Below, piece after piece: positions 1-14,000 of a stretch of DNA of 64,000 nucleotides (the first letter of the stretch is position 1; each line of letters opens with the position of its first letter). The translations under genes were made by a program, and so were the position numbers. The notes under the pieces were generated by a model that saw only the letters and a list, made by a program, of their open reading frames with translations, was not told the DNA's origin and ran no database searches. This DNA comes from Closterium sp. NIES-65 (lineage: Eukaryota; Streptophyta; Zygnematophyceae; Desmidiales; Closteriaceae): the NCBI GenBank assembly GCA_948144175.1, contig CANXME010000394.1, positions 39,289 through 103,288 of the forward strand. The letters are read 5' to 3'.

Positions 1-3000
1 CTGCTTTCCATCTCCCCGCCCCATTCTCCCGCTTTCCATCACCCCACCCCATTCTCCCGCTTTCCATCACCCCGCCCCATTCTTCCGCTTCCCATCATCC
101 CGCCCCTTTTCCCCGCTTTCCATCACCCCTCCCCATTCTCCCTCCTTCCATCACCCCGCCCCATTCTCCCGCTTTCCATCACCCGCCCCATTCTCCTGCT
201 TTCCATCACCCCGCCTCAATCTTTTGCTTTCCATCACCCCGCCCCAATCTCCCGCTTTCCATCACCCTGCCCCATTCACCCGCTTTCCATCACCCGCCCC
301 ATTCTCCCGCTTTCCATCACCCCGCCCATTCTCCCGCTTTCCATCACCCCGCCCCATTCTCCCGCTTTCCATCCCCCCGCCCCATTCTCCCGCTTTCCAT
401 CACCCCGCCCCATTCTCCCGCTTTCCATCACTCCGCCCCATTCTCCCGCTTTCCATCACCCCGACCCATTCTCCCACTTTCCATCCCCCCGCCCCCTTCT
501 CCCTCCTTCCATCACCCCGCCCCATTCTCCCTCCTTCCATCACCCCGCCCCATTCTCCCGCTTTCCATCACCCCGCCCCATTCTCCCGCTTTCCATCACC
601 CCGCCCCATTCTCCCGCTTTCCATCACCCCGCCCCATTCTCCCGCTTTCCATCACCCCGCCCCATTCTCCCTCCTTCCATCACCCCGCCCCATTCTCCCT
701 CCTTCCATCACCCCGCCCCATTCTCCCGCTTTCCATCACCCCGCCCCATTCTCCCGCTTCCCATAACCCCACCCCATTCTACCGCTTTCCATCACCCCGC
801 CACATTCTCCCACTTTCCATCACCCCGCCCCCTTCTCTCTCCTTCCATCAACCCGCCCCATTCTCCCTCCTTCCATCACCCCGCCCCATTCTCCCGCTTT
901 CCATCACCCCGCCCCATTCTCCCGCTTTCCATCACCCCTCCCCTTTCTCCCGCTTTCCATCTCCCTGCCCCATTCTCCCGCTTTCTATCACCCCGCCCCA
1001 TTGTCCCGCTTTCCATCACCCCGCCCCATTCTTCCGCTACCCATCATCCCGACCCATTCCACCGCTTTCCATCACCCCTCCCCATTCTCCCTCCTTCCAT
1101 CAACCCGCCCCATTCTCTCGCTTTCCATCACCCCGCCCCATTCTCTCGCTTTCCATCACCCCGCCCCATTCTCCCACTTTCCATCACCCCGCCCCATTCT
1201 CCCGCTTTCCATCACCCCGACCCATTCTCCCACTTTCCATCACCCCGCCCCCTTCTCCCTCCTTCCATCACCCCGCCCCATTCTCCCTCCTTCCATCACC
1301 CCGCCCCATTCTCCCGCTTTCCATCACCCCGCCCCGGCATTCTCCCCCAATCCATCACCCCTCCCCATTTTCACTCTTTCCATCACCCCGTCCCATTCTC
1401 CCGCTTTCCATCACCCCGCCCCATTCTCCCTCTTTCCATCACCCCGCCCCATTCTCCCCCAATCCATCACCCCGCCCCATTCTCCCGCTTTCCATCACCC
1501 CGCCCGCTCCATTCTCCCGCTTTCCATCACCCCGCCCAATTCTCCCTCTTTCCATCACCCCTCCCCATTCTCCCTCTTTCATCACCCCGCCCCATTATCC
1601 CGCTTTCCATCACCCCGCCCCATTCTCCCTCTATCCATCACCCCGCCCAATTCTCCCACTTTCCATCACCCCGTCCCATTCTCCCGTTTTCCATCACCCT
1701 GCCCCATTCTCTCGCTTTCCATCACCCCGCCTTATTCTCCCGCTTTCCATCACCCCGCCCCATTCTCCCGATTTCCATCACCCCGCCCCATTCTCCCGCT
1801 TTGGATGACCCCGCCCCATTCTCCCGCTTTCCATCACCCCGCCCCATTCTCCCGCTTTCCAACACCCCGCCCCATTCTCCCGCTTTCCATCACCCCGCCC
1901 CATTCTACCGCTTTCCATCATCCCGCCCCATTCTCCCTCCTTCCATCAACCCGCCCCATTCTCCCGCTTTCCATCACTCCGCCCCATTCTCCCTCCATTC
2001 ATCACCCCGCCCCATTCTCCCTCCTTCCATCACCCCGCCCCATTCTCCCGCTTTCCATCACCCCACCCCATTCTCCCGCTTCCCATAACCCCACTCCATT
2101 CTCTCGCTTTCCATCACCCCGCCACATTTTCCCACTTTCCATCACCCCGCCCCCTTCTCTCTCCTTCCATCACCCCGCCCCATTCTCCTGCTTTCCATCA
2201 GCCCGCCCCATTCTCCCGCTTTCCATCACCCCGCTCCATTCTCCCGCTTTCCATCACCCCGCCCCATTCTTCCGCTTCCCATCATCCCGCCCCTTTTCCC
2301 CGCTTTCCATCACCCCTCCCCATTCTCCCTCCTTCCATCACCCCGCCCCATTCTCCCGCTTTCCATCACACCGCCCCATTCTCCCGCTTTCCATCACCCT
2401 GCCCCATTCACCCGCTTTCCATCACCTCGCCCCATTCTCCCGCTTTCCATCACCCCGCCCCATTCTCCCGCTTTCCATCACCCTGCCCCATTCACCCGCT
2501 TTCCATCACCCGCCCCATTCTCCCTCTTTCCATCACCCCGCCTTATTCTCCCGCTTTCCATCACCCCGCCCCATTGTCCCGCTTTCCATCCCCCCGCCCC
2601 ATTCTCCCACTTTCCATCACCCCGCCCCATTCTCCCGCTTTCTATCACTCCGCCCCATTCTCCCGCTTTCCATCACCCTGACCCATTCTCCCACTTTCCA
2701 TCACCCCGCCCCATTCTCCCTCCTTCCATCACCCCGCCTCATTCTCCCTCCTTCCATCACCCCGCCCCATTCTCCCGCTTTCCATCACCCCGCCCCATTC
2801 TCCCGCTTTTCATCACCCCGCCCCATTCTCCCGCTTTCCATCACCCCGCCCCATTCTCTTGCCTTCCATCACCCCGCCCCATTCTCCCGCTTTCCATCAC
2901 CCCGCCCCATTCTCCCGCTTTCCATCACCACGCCCCATTCTCCCGCCTTCCATCACCCCGCCCCATTATCCCTCCTTCCATCACCCCGCCCCATTCTCCC

Positions 3001-5051
3001 GCTTTCCATCACTCCGCCCCATTCTCCCGCTTTCCATCACCCCACCCCAATCTCCCTCTTTCCATCACCCCGCCCCATTCTCCCGCTTTCCATCACCCCG
3101 CCCCATTCTCCCGCTTTCCATCACCCCGCCCCATTCTCCTGCTTTCCATCACCCCGCCCCAATCTCCCTCTTTCCAACACCCCACCCCATTCTCCCTCCT
3201 TCCATCACCCCGCCCCATTCACCTGCGTTCTATCACCCCGCCCCATTCTCCCGCCCCAATTTCCCGTTTTCCAACACCCTCGCCACATTCTCCTGCTTTC
3301 CATCACCCCGCCCCATTCTCCCACTTTCCACCTCCCCGCCCCATTCTCCCGCTTTCCATCACCCCGCCCCATTCTCCCGCTTTCCATCGACCCACCCCAT
3401 CCTCCCACCTTCCATCACCCCGCCCCATTCTCTTCCTTTCCATCACCCCGCCCCATTCTCCCGCTTTCCATCACCCTGCCCCATACTCCCGCTTTCCATC
3501 ACCCCGCCCGGTTCTCCTGCTTTCCATCACCCCGCCCCATTCTCCCGATTTCCATCACCCCGCCCCATTCTCCGGCTTTGTAACACCCCGCCCCATTCTC
3601 CCTCCTTCCCTCACCCCGCCCCATTCTCCCTCCTTCCATCACCCCGCCCCATTCTCCTTCCTTCAATCGCCCCGCCCCATTCTCCTGCTTTCCATCACCC
3701 CGCCCCATTCTCCCTCCTTCCATCACCCCACCCCATTCTCCCGCTTTCCATCACCACGCCCCATTCTCCCGCTTTCCATCACCCCGCCCCGTTCTCCCAC
3801 TTTGCATCACACCGCCCCATTCTCTAGCTTTCCATGACCCCGCCCCATTTTCCCGCTTTCCATCACCCCGCCCCGTTCTTCCACTTTCCATCACCCCGCC
3901 CCATTCTCCCGCTTTCCATCACCCCGCCCCATTCTCCCCCTTTCCATCACCCCACCCCATTCTCCCTCCCTCCAGCAGAGCGCCCCATTTTCCCTCCTTC
4001 CATCACCCTGCCCCATTCTCCCACTTTCCATCACCTCGCCCCATTCTCACGCTTTCCATCACCGCGCCCCATTCTCCTGCTTTCCATCACCCCGCCCCAT
4101 TCTCCCTCCTTCCATCACCCCGCCCCATTCTCCCTCCTTCCATAACCCCGCCCCATTCTCCCGCTTTCCATCACCCTGCCCCATTCTCCCGCTTTCCATC
4201 ACCCCGCCCCATTCTCCCGCTTTCCCTCACCCCACCCCATTCTCCCGCACTCCATAGCCCCGCCCTATTCTCCCGCTTTCCATCACCTCGCCCCATTCTC
4301 CCGCTTTCCATCACCCCGCCCCAATCTCCCTCCTTCCATCACCCCACCCCATTCTCCCTCCGTTAATCATCACGCCCCATTCTCCCGCTTTCCATCACCC
4401 CGCCCCATTTTCCCGCTTTCCATCACCACGCCACATTCTCCCACTTTCCATCACCCCGCCCCATTCTCCCGCTTTCCATCACCCCGCCCCATTCTCCCCC
4501 TTTCCATCACCCCACCCCATTCTCCCTCCCTCCAGCAGAGCGCCCCATTTTCCCTCCTTCCATCACCCTGCCCCATTCTCCCACTTTCCATCACCTCGCC
4601 CCATTCTCACGCTTTCCATCACCGCGCCCCATTCTCCTGCTTTCCATCACCCCGCCCCATTCTCCCTCCTTCCATCACCCCGCCCCATTCTCCCTCCTTC
4701 CATAACCCCGCCCCATTCTCCCGCTTTCCATCACCCTGCCCCATTCTCCCGCTTTCCATCACCCCGCCCCATTCTCCCGCTTTCCCTCACCCCACCCCAT
4801 TCTCCCACACTCCATAGCCCCGCCCTATTCTCCCGCTTTCCATCACCTCGCCCCATTCTCCCGCTTTCCATCACCCCGCCCCAATCTCCCTCCTTCCATC
4901 ACCCCACCCCATTCTCCCTCCGTTAATCATCACGCCCCATTCTCCCGCTTTCCATCACCCCGCCCCATTCTCCCGCTTTCCATCACCCCGTCCCATTCTC
5001 CCACTTTCCATCACCCCGCCCCATTCTCCTGCTTTACATCAGCCTGCCCCA
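1..5051 (+). repeat. 28-bp satellite array, C-rich strand on + (far-left arm)
   Basis: Head-to-tail copies of a 28-bp unit made of the blocks CCCCGCCCC, ATTCTCCCGC and TTTCCATCA; a consensus copy is 543-570. Common variants change the CCCGCTTT part to CCCTCTTT, CCCTCCTT, CCCACTTT or CCTGCTTT. Some units are 27 bp through loss of one C in the C-run. CCCTCCTT and CCCGCTTT subtypes are mixed throughout. The array is cut by the window start on the left and ends at a sharp orientation switch on the right. Long open frames here (for example 1001-3583) come from a stop-free repeat and are not annotated as genes. Confidence 0.97.
3884..4965 (+). repeat. Tandem 560-bp higher-order repeat in the 28-mer
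   Basis: Two adjacent, almost identical copies lie 560 bp apart (20 units of 28 bp). Two rare variants date the event as a block duplication. TCCAGCAGAGCG occurs at 3971 and 4531. CGTTAATCATCACG occurs at 4361 and 4921. One visible difference is CTCCCGCACTCC in copy 1 against CTCCCACACTCC in copy 2, near 4244 and 4804. Outer limits are approximate. Confidence 0.85.
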
Positions 5052-5057
5052 TGGGGC
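5046..5057. other. Perfect palindrome at satellite inversion point
   Basis: GCCCCATGGGGC is a perfect 12-bp palindrome centred between 5051 and 5052. To its left the 28-mer reads C-rich on +, and to its right it reads G-rich on +, with no spacer. Beyond the perfect core the dyad continues imperfectly, with about 4 mismatches in the 20 bp read outward on each side. The two arrays are fused through the shared AT of CCCCAT and ATGGGG. Confidence 0.9.
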
Positions 5058-8000
5058 GGGGTGATGGAAAGTGGGAGAACGGGGTGGGATGATGGAAGGA
5101 GGAAGAAGGGGGCGGGCTGATGGAAAGCGAGAGAATGGGCTGGGGTGTTGTAAAGAAGGAGAATGGGGCGGGGTGATGAAAAGCGGGAGAATGGGGCGGG
5201 GTGATGGAAAGCGGGAGAATGGGGCGGGGTGATGGAAAGCGGGAGAATGGGGCGGGGTGATGGAAAGCGGGAGAATGGGGCGAGGTGATGGAAAGCGGGA
5301 GAATGGGGCGGGTGATGGAAAGTGGGAGAATGGGGCGGGTTGATGGAAGGAGGGAGAATGGGGAGGGGTGATGGAAAGCGGGGGAATGGGGCGGGATGAT
5401 GGGAAGCGGAAGAATGGGGCGGGGTGATGGAAAGGGGGAGAATAGGGCGGGCTGATGAAAAGCAGGAGAATGGGGCGGGGTGATGAAAGGAGGGAGAATG
5501 GGGCGGGGTGATGGAAGGAGAGAGAAGGGGGCGGGGCGATGGAAAGTGGGAAAATGTGGCGGGGTGATGGAAAGCGGGAGAATGGGGTGGGGTTATGGGA
5601 AGCGGGAGAATGGGGCGGGGTGATGGAAAGCAGGAGAAAGGAGCGGGGTGATGGAAAGCGGGAGAATGGGGCGGGGTGATGGAAAGCGGAAGAATGGGGC
5701 GGGTGATGGAAGGAGGAAGAAGGGGGCGGGGTGATGGAAAGCGAGAGAATGGGCTGGGGTGTTGGAAAGCGGGAGAATGGGGCGCGGTGATGAAAAGCGG
5801 CAGAATGGGGCGGGGTGATGGAAAGCGGGAGAATGGGGCGGGGTGATGGAAAGCGGGAGAATGGGGCGGGTGATGGAAAGCGGGTGAATGGGGCAGGGTG
5901 ATGGAAAGCGGGAGAATGGGGCGGGGTGATGGAAAGCGGGAGAATGGGGCGGGGTGATGGAAAGTGGGAGAATGGGGCAGGTGATGGAAAGTGGGAGAAT
6001 AGGGCGGGGTGATGGAAGGAGGGAGAATGGGGAGGGGTGATGGAAAGCGGGGGAATGGGGCGGGATGATGGGAAGCGGAAGAATGGGGCGGGGTGATGGA
6101 AAGCAGGAGAATGGGGCGGGCTGATGGAAAACGGGAGAATGGGGCGGGGTGATGGAAGGAGGGAGAATGGGGCGGGGTGATGGAAGGAGAGAGAAGGGGG
6201 CAGGGTGATGGAAAGTGGGAAAATGTGGCGGGGTGATGGAAAGCGGGAGAATGGGGTGGGGTTATGGGAAGCAAGAGAATGGGGCGGGGTGATGGAAGGA
6301 GGGAGAATGGGGCGGGGTGATGGAAAGCGGGAGATTGGGGCAGGGTGATGGAAAGCGGGAGAATGGGGCGGGGTGATGGAAATCGGAAAAATGGGGCGGG
6401 GTGATGGAAAGCGGGAGAATGGGGCTAAGTGATGGAAAGCGGGAGAATGGGCCGGGGTGATGGAAAGCGGGAGAATGGGGCGGAGTGATGGAAGGGGGGA
6501 AAATGGGTCGGGGTGATGGAAAGCGGGAGAATGGGGCCGAGTGATGGAAAGCGGGAGAATTGGGCGGGGTGATGGAAAGCGGGAGAAAGGGGCGGGGTGA
6601 TGGACAGCGGGAGAATTGGGCGGGCTGATGAAAAGCGGGAGAATGGGGCGGGGTGATGGAAGGAGGGAGAATGGGGCGGGGTGATGGAAGGAGAAAGAAG
6701 GGGGCCGGGTGATGGAAAGTGGGAAAATGTGGCGGGGTGATGGAAAGCGGGAGAATGGGGTGGGGTTATGGGAAGCGGGAGAATGGGGCGGGGTGATGGA
6801 AAGCGGGAGAATGGGGCGGGGTGATGGAATGAGGGAGAATGGGGCGGGGTGATGGAAGGAGGGAGAATGGGGCGGGGTGATGGAAAGCGGGAGAATGGGG
6901 CGGGGTGATGGAAGGAGGAAGAATGGGGCGGGGTGATGGAAAGCGGGAGAATAGGGCGAGGTGATGGAAGGAGGGAGAATGGGGAGGGGTGATGGAAAGC
7001 GGGGGAATGGGGCGGGATGATGGGAAGCGGAAGAATGGGGCGGGGTGACGGAAAGCGGGAGAATGGGGCGGGGAGATGGAAAGCGGGAGAAAGGGGAGGG
7101 GTGATGGAAAGCGGGAGAATGGGGCGGGCTGATGGAAAGCAGGAGAATGGGGCGGGGTGATGGAAGGAGGGAGAATGGGGCGGGTTGATGGAAGGAGAGA
7201 GAAGGCGGCGGGGTGATGGAAAGTGGGAGAATGTGGCGGGGTGATGGAAAGCGGGAGAATGGGGTGGGGTTATGGGAAGCGGGAGAATGGGGTGGGGTGA
7301 TGGAAAGCGGGAGAATGGGGCGGGGTGATGGAAGGAGGGAGAATGGCGTGGGGTGATGGAAGGAGGGAGAATGGGGCGGAGTGATGGAAAGCGGGAGAAT
7401 GGGGCGGGGTGATGGAAGGAGGGAGAATGGGGCGGGATGATGGAAAGCGGGAGAATGGGGCGGGTGTGATGGAAAGCGGGAGAATGGGGCGGGGTGATGG
7501 AAATCGGGAGAATGGGGCGGGGTGATGGAAAGCGGGAGAATGGGGCGGGGTAATGGAAGGAGGGAGAATGGGGCGGGGTGATGGAAGGAGAGAGAAGGGG
7601 GCGGGGTGATGGAAAGTGGGAAAATGTGGCGGGGTGATGGAAAGCGGGAGAATGGGGTGTGGTTATGGGAAGCGGGAGAATGGGGCGGGGTGATGGAAAG
7701 CGGGAGAATGGGGCGGGGTGATGGAATGAGGGAGAATGGGGCGGGGTGATGGAAGGAGGGAGAATGGGGCCGGGTGATGGAAAGCGGGAGAATGGGGCAG
7801 GGTGATGGAAGGAGGAAGAATGGGGCGGGGTGATGGAAAGCGGGAGAATGGGGCGGGGTGATGGAAAGCGAGAGAATGGGGCGGGGTGATGGAAGGAGGG
7901 ATAATGGGGAGGGGTGATGGAAAGCGGGAGAAAGGGGAGGGGTGATGGAAAGCGGGAGAATGGGGCGGGCTGATGGAAAGCGGGAGAATGGGGCAAGGTG

Positions 8001-11000
8001 ATGGAAGGTGGGAGAATGGGGCGGGGTGATGGAAGGAGAGAGAAGGGGGCGGGGTGATGGAAAGTGGGAGAATGTGGCGGGGTGATGGAAAGCGGGAGAA
8101 TGGGGTGGGGTTATGGGAAGCGGAAGAATGAGGCGGGGTGATGGAAAGCGGGAGAATGGGGCGGGGTGATGGAAGGAGGGAGAATGGGGCGGGTGATGGA
8201 AGGAGGGATAATGGGGCGGAGTGATGGAAAGCGGGAGAATGGGACGGGGTGATGGAAAGCGGGAGAATGGGGCTGAGTGATGGAAAGCGGGAGAATGGAG
8301 TGGGGTGATGGAAAGCGGGAGAATGGGGCAGGGTGATGGAAAGCGGGAGAATGGGGCAGGGTGATGGAAAGCAGGAGATTGGGGCAGGGTGATGGAAAGC
8401 GGGAGAATGGGGCGGGGTGATGGAAAGCGAGAGAATGGGGCGGGGTGATGGAAGGAGGGAGAATGGGGAGGGGTGATGGAAAGCGGGGGAATGGGGTGGG
8501 ATGATGGGAAGCGGAAGAATGGGGCGGGGTGATGGAAGGAGGGAGAATGGGGCGGGATGATGGAAAGCGGGAGAATGGGGCGGGGTGATGGAAGGCGGGA
8601 GAATGGGGCGGGGTGATGGAAATCGGGAGAATGGGGCTGGGTGATGGAAAGCGGGAGAATGGGGCGGGGTGATGGAAGGAGGGAGAATGGGGCGGGGTGA
8701 TAGAAAGCGGGAGAATGTGGCGGGGTGATGGAAAGCGGGAGAATGGGGCGAGGTGATGGAAAGCGGGAGAATGGGGAGGGGTGATGGAAGGAGGGAGAAT
8801 GGGGCGGGGTGATGGAAGGAGGGAGAATGGGGCGGGGTGATGGAAAGCGGGTAAATGGGGCGGGGTGATGGAAGGAGGGAGAATGGGACGGGGTGATGGA
8901 AGGAGGGAGAATGGGGTGGGGTGATGGAAAGCGGGAGAATGGGGCGGGGTGATGGAAAGCGGGAGAATGGGGCTGGGTGATGGAAAGCGGGAGAATGGAG
9001 TGGGGTGATGGAAAGCGGGAGAATGGGGCAGGGTGATGGAAAGCGGGAGAATGGGGCGGGGTGATGGAAAGCGGGAGATTGGGGCAGGGTGATGGAAAGC
9101 GGGAGAATGGGGCGGGGTGATGGAAAGCGGGAGAATAGGGCTGGGTGATGGAAAGCGGGAGAATGGGGCGGGGTGATGGAAAGCGGGAGAATGGGGCGGG
9201 GTGATGGAAGGAGGGAGAATGAGGCGAGGTGATGGAAGGAGGGAGAATGGGGCGGGGTGATGGAAAGTGGGAGAATGGGTCGGAGTGATGGAAAGCGGGA
9301 GAATGGGGCGGAGTGATGGAAAGCGGGAGAATGGGGCGGGGTGATGGAAAGAGGGAGAATGGGGCGAGGTGATGGAAAGCGGGAGAATGGGGTAGGGTGA
9401 TGGAAAGCGGGAGAATGGGGCGGGGTGATGGAAAGCGGGAGATTGGGGCAGGGTGATGGAAAGCGGGAGAATGGGGCTGGGTGATGGAAAGCGGGAGAAT
9501 GGGGCGGGGTGATGGAAAGCGGGAGAATGGGGCGGGGTGATGGAAGGAGGGAAAATGAGGCGGGGTGATGGAAGGAGGGAGAATGGGGAGGGGTGATGGA
9601 ATGTGGGAGAATGGGTCGGGGTGATGGAAAGCAGGAGAATGGGGCGGAGTGATGGAAAGCATGAGAATGGGGCGCGGTGATGGAAAGCGGGAGAATGGGG
9701 CGGGGTGATGGAAGGCGGGAGAATGGGGCGGGGTGATGGAAAGCGGGAGAATGGGGCGGGGTGATGGAAAGCGGGAGAATGGGGCAAGTGATGGAAAGCG
9801 GGTGAATGGGGCAGGGTGATGGAAAGCGGGAGAATGGGGCGGGGTGATTGAAAGCAAAAGAATGGGGCGGGGTGATGGAAAGCGGGAGAATGGGGCGGGG
9901 TGATGGAAAGCGGGAGAATGGGGGCGGGTGATGGAAAGCGGAAGAATGGGGCGGGGTGATGGAAGGAGGGAGAATGGGGAGGGGTGATGGAAAGCGGTGG
10001 AATGGGGCGGGATGATTGGAAGCGGAAGAATGGGGCGGGGTGATGGAAAGCGGGAGAATGGGGCGGGGTGATGGAAAGCGGGAGAATGGGGCGGGGAGAT
10101 GGAAAGTGGGAGAAAGGGGCGGGGTGATGGAAAGCGGGAGAATGGGGCGGGCTGATGGAAAGCAGGAGAATGGGGCGGGGTGATGGAAGGAGGGAGAATG
10201 GGGCGGGGTGATGGAAGGAGAGAGAAGGGGGCGGGGTGATGGAAAGTGGGAAAATGTGGCGGGGTGATGGAAAGCGGGAGAATGGGGTGGGGTTATGGGA
10301 AGCGGGAGAATGGGGCGGGGTGATGGAAAACGGGAGAATGGGGCGGGGTGATGGAATGAGGGAGAATAGGGCGGGGTGATGGAAGGAGGGAGAATGGGGC
10401 GGGGTGATGGAAAGCGGGAGAATGGGGCGGGGTGATGGAAGGAGGGAGAATGGGGCGGGGTGATGGAAAGCGGGAGAATGGGGCGGCGTTATGGAAAGCG
10501 GGAGAATGGGGCGGTGTGATGGAAAGCGAGAGAATGGGGCGGGGTGATGGAAGAAGGGAGAATGGGGAGGGGTGATGGAAAGCGGGAGAATGGGGCGAGA
10601 TGATGGGAAGTGGAAGAATGGGGCGGGGTGATAGAAGGAGGGAGAATGGGGCGGGGTGATGGAAGAAGAGAGAAGGGGGCAGGGTGATGGAAAGTGGGAG
10701 AATGTGGCGGGGTGATGGAAAGCGGGAGAATGGGGTGGGGTTATGGGAAGCAGGAGATTTGGGTGAGGGATAGAGGGAGAATGGGGCGGGGTGATGGAAA
10801 GAGGCGAAAGAATGGGGCGGGGTGAAGGAAAGCGGGAGAATGGGGCGGGTGATCGAAAGAGGGAGAATGGGGCGGGGTGATGGAAAGCGGGAGAATGGGG
10901 CGGGCTGATGGAAAGCGGGAGAATGGGGCGGGGTGATGGAAAGCGGGAGAATGGGGCAAGGTGATCGAAGGAGGGAGAATGGGGTGGGGTGATGGAAGGA

Positions 11001-14000
11001 GGGAGAATGGGGCGGAGTGATGGAAAGCGGAAGAATGGGGCGGGGTGATGGAAGGAGGGAGAATGGGGCGGGGTGATGGAAAGCGAGAGAATGGGGCGGG
11101 GTGATGGAAGGAGGGAGAATGGGGAGGGGTGATGGAAAGCGGGGGAATGGGGCGGGGTGATAGAAGGAGGGAGAATGGGGCGGGGTGATAGAAAGCGGGA
11201 GAATGTGGCGGGGTGATGGAAAGCGGGAGAATGGGGCGGGGTGATGGAAGGAGGGAGAATGGGGCGGGGTGATGGAAGGAGGGAGAATGGGGCGGGGTGA
11301 TGGAAAGCGGGAGAATGGGGCGGGGTGATGGAAAGCAGAAGAATGGGGCGGGGTGATGGAAAGCGGGAGAATGGGGCGAGGTGATGGAAAGCGGGAGAAT
11401 GGGGCGGGTGATGGAAAGCGGAAGAATGGGGCGGGGTGATGGAAGGAGGGAGAATGGGGAGTGGTGATGGAAAGCGGTGGAATGGGGCGGGATGATGGGA
11501 AGCGGAAGAATGGGGCGGGGTGATGGAAGGAGGGAGAATGGGGCGGGGTGATGGAAAGCGGGAGAATGGGGCGGGGAGATGGAAAGCGGGAGAAAGGGGC
11601 GGGGTGATGGAAAGCGGGAGAATGGGGCGGGCTGATGGAAAGCGGGAGAATGGGGCGGGGTGATGGATGGAGGGAGAATGGGGCGGGGTGATGGAAGGAG
11701 AGAGAAGGGGGCGGGGTGATGGAAAGTGGGAAAATGTGGCGGGGTGATGGAAAGCGGGAGAATGGGGTGGGGTTATGGGAAGCGGAAGAATGGGGCGGGG
11801 TGATGGAAAGCGGGAGAATGGGGCGGGGTGATGGAAAGCAGAAGAATGGGGCGGGGTGATGGAAAGCGGGAGAATGGGGCGAGGTGATGGAAAGCGGGAG
11901 AATGGGGCGGGTGATGGAAAGCGGAAGAATGGGGCGGGGTGATGGAAGGAGGGAGAATGGGGAGTGGTGATGGAAAGCGGTGGAATAGGGCGGGATGATG
12001 GGAAGCGGAAGAATGGGGCGGGGTGATGGAAGGAGGGAGAATGGGGCGGGGTGATGGAAAGCGGGAGAATGGGGCGGGGAGATGGAAAGCGGGAGAAAGG
12101 GGCGGGGTGATGGAAAGCGGGAGAATGGGGCGGGCTGATGGAAAGCGGGAGAATGGGGCGGGGTGATGGATGGAGGGAGAATGGGGCGGGGTGATGGAAG
12201 GAGAGAGAAGGGGGCGGGGTGATGGAAAGTGGGAAAATGTGGCGGGGTGATGGAAAGCGGGAGAATGGGGTGGGGTTATGGGAAGCGGAAGAATGGGGCG
12301 GGGTGATGGAAAGCGGGAGAATGGGGCGGGGTGATGGAATGAGGGAGAATGGGGCGGGGTGCTGGAAGGAGGGAGAATGGGGCGGGGTGATGGAAAGCAG
12401 GAGAATGGGGCGGGGTGATGGAAAGCGGGAGAATGGGGGGGGGGTGATGGAAAGCGGGAGAATGGGGCGGGGTGATGGAAAGCGAGAGAATGGGGCGGGG
12501 TGATGGAAGGAGGGAGAATGGGGAGGGGTGATGGAAAGCGGGGGTATGGGGCGGGATGATGGGAAGCGGAAGAATGGGGCGGGGTGATGGAAAGCGGGAG
12601 AATGGGGCGGGGTGATGGAAAGCGGGAGAATGGGGCGGGGAGATGGAAAGCGGGAGAAAGGGGAGGGGTGATGGAAAGCGGGAGAATGGGGTGGGCTGAT
12701 GGAAAGCAGGAGAATGGGGCGCGGTGATGGAAGGAGGGAGAATGGGGCGGGGTGTTGGAAGGAGAGAGAAGGGGGCGGGGTGATGGAAAGTGGGAGAATG
12801 TGGCGGGGTGATGGAAAGCGGGAGAATGGGGTGGGGTTATGGGAAGCACGAGAATGGGGCGGGGTGATGGAATGCGGAAGAATGGGGCGGGGTGATGGAA
12901 GGAGGGAGAATGGGGCGGGTTGATGGAAGGAGGGAGAATGGGGCGGAGTGATGGAAAGCGGGAGAATGGGGCGGGGTGATGGAAGGAGGGAGAAAGGGGC
13001 GGGGTGATGGAAAGCGAGAGAATGGGGCGGGGTGATGGAAAGCGGGAGAATGGGGCGGGGTGATGGAAGGAGGGAGAATGGGGAGGGGTGATGGAAAGCG
13101 GGGGAATGGGGCGGGGTGATAGAAGGAGGGAGAATGGGGCGGGGTGATAGAAAGCGGGAGAATGTGGCGGGGTGATGGAAAGCGGGAGAATGGGGCGGGG
13201 TGATGGAAGGAGGGAGAATGGGGCGGGGTGATGGAAGGAGGGAGAATGGGGCGGGGTGATGGAAAGCGGGAGAATGGGGCGGGGTGATGGAAAGCAGAAG
13301 AATGGGGCGGGGTGATGGAAAGCGGGAGAATGGGGCGAGGTGATGGAAAGCGGGAGAATGGGGCGGGTGATGGAAAGCGTAAGAATGGGGCGGGGTGATG
13401 GAAGGAGGGAGAATGGGGAGTGGTGATGTAAAGCGGTGGAATGGGGCGGGATTATGGGAAGCGGAAGAATGGGGCGGGGTGATGGAAAGCGGGAGAATGG
13501 GGTGGGGTGATGGAAAGCGAGAGAATGGGGCGGGGAGATGGAAAGCGGGAGAAAGGGGCGGGGTGATGGAAAGCGGGAGAATGGGGCGGGCTGATGGAAA
13601 GCGGGAGAATGGGGCGGGGTGATGGATGGAGGGAGAATGGGGCGGGGTGATGGAAGGAGAGAGAAGGGGGCGGGGTGATGGAAAGTGGGAAAATGTGGCG
13701 GGGTGATGGAAAGCGGGAGAATGGGGTGGGGTTAAAGGAAGCGGAAGAATGGGGCGGGGTGATGGAAAGCGGGAGAATGGGGCGGGGTGATGGAATGAGG
13801 GAGAATGGGGCAGGGTGATGGAAGGAGGGAGAATGGGGCGGGGTGATGGAAAGCGGGAGAATGGGGCAGGGTGATGGAAAGCGGGAGAATGGGGGGGGGG
13901 GGTGATGGAAAGCGAGAGAATGGGGCGGGGTGATGGAAAGCGAGAGAATGGGGCGGGGTGATGGAAGGAGGGAGAATGGGGAGGGGTGATGGAAAGCGGG

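Noticed and set aside
1..5051. Telomeric repeat
   Set aside because: The 28-bp unit is not a short TG-rich telomere motif and the array is internal, with an inversion and unique islands.
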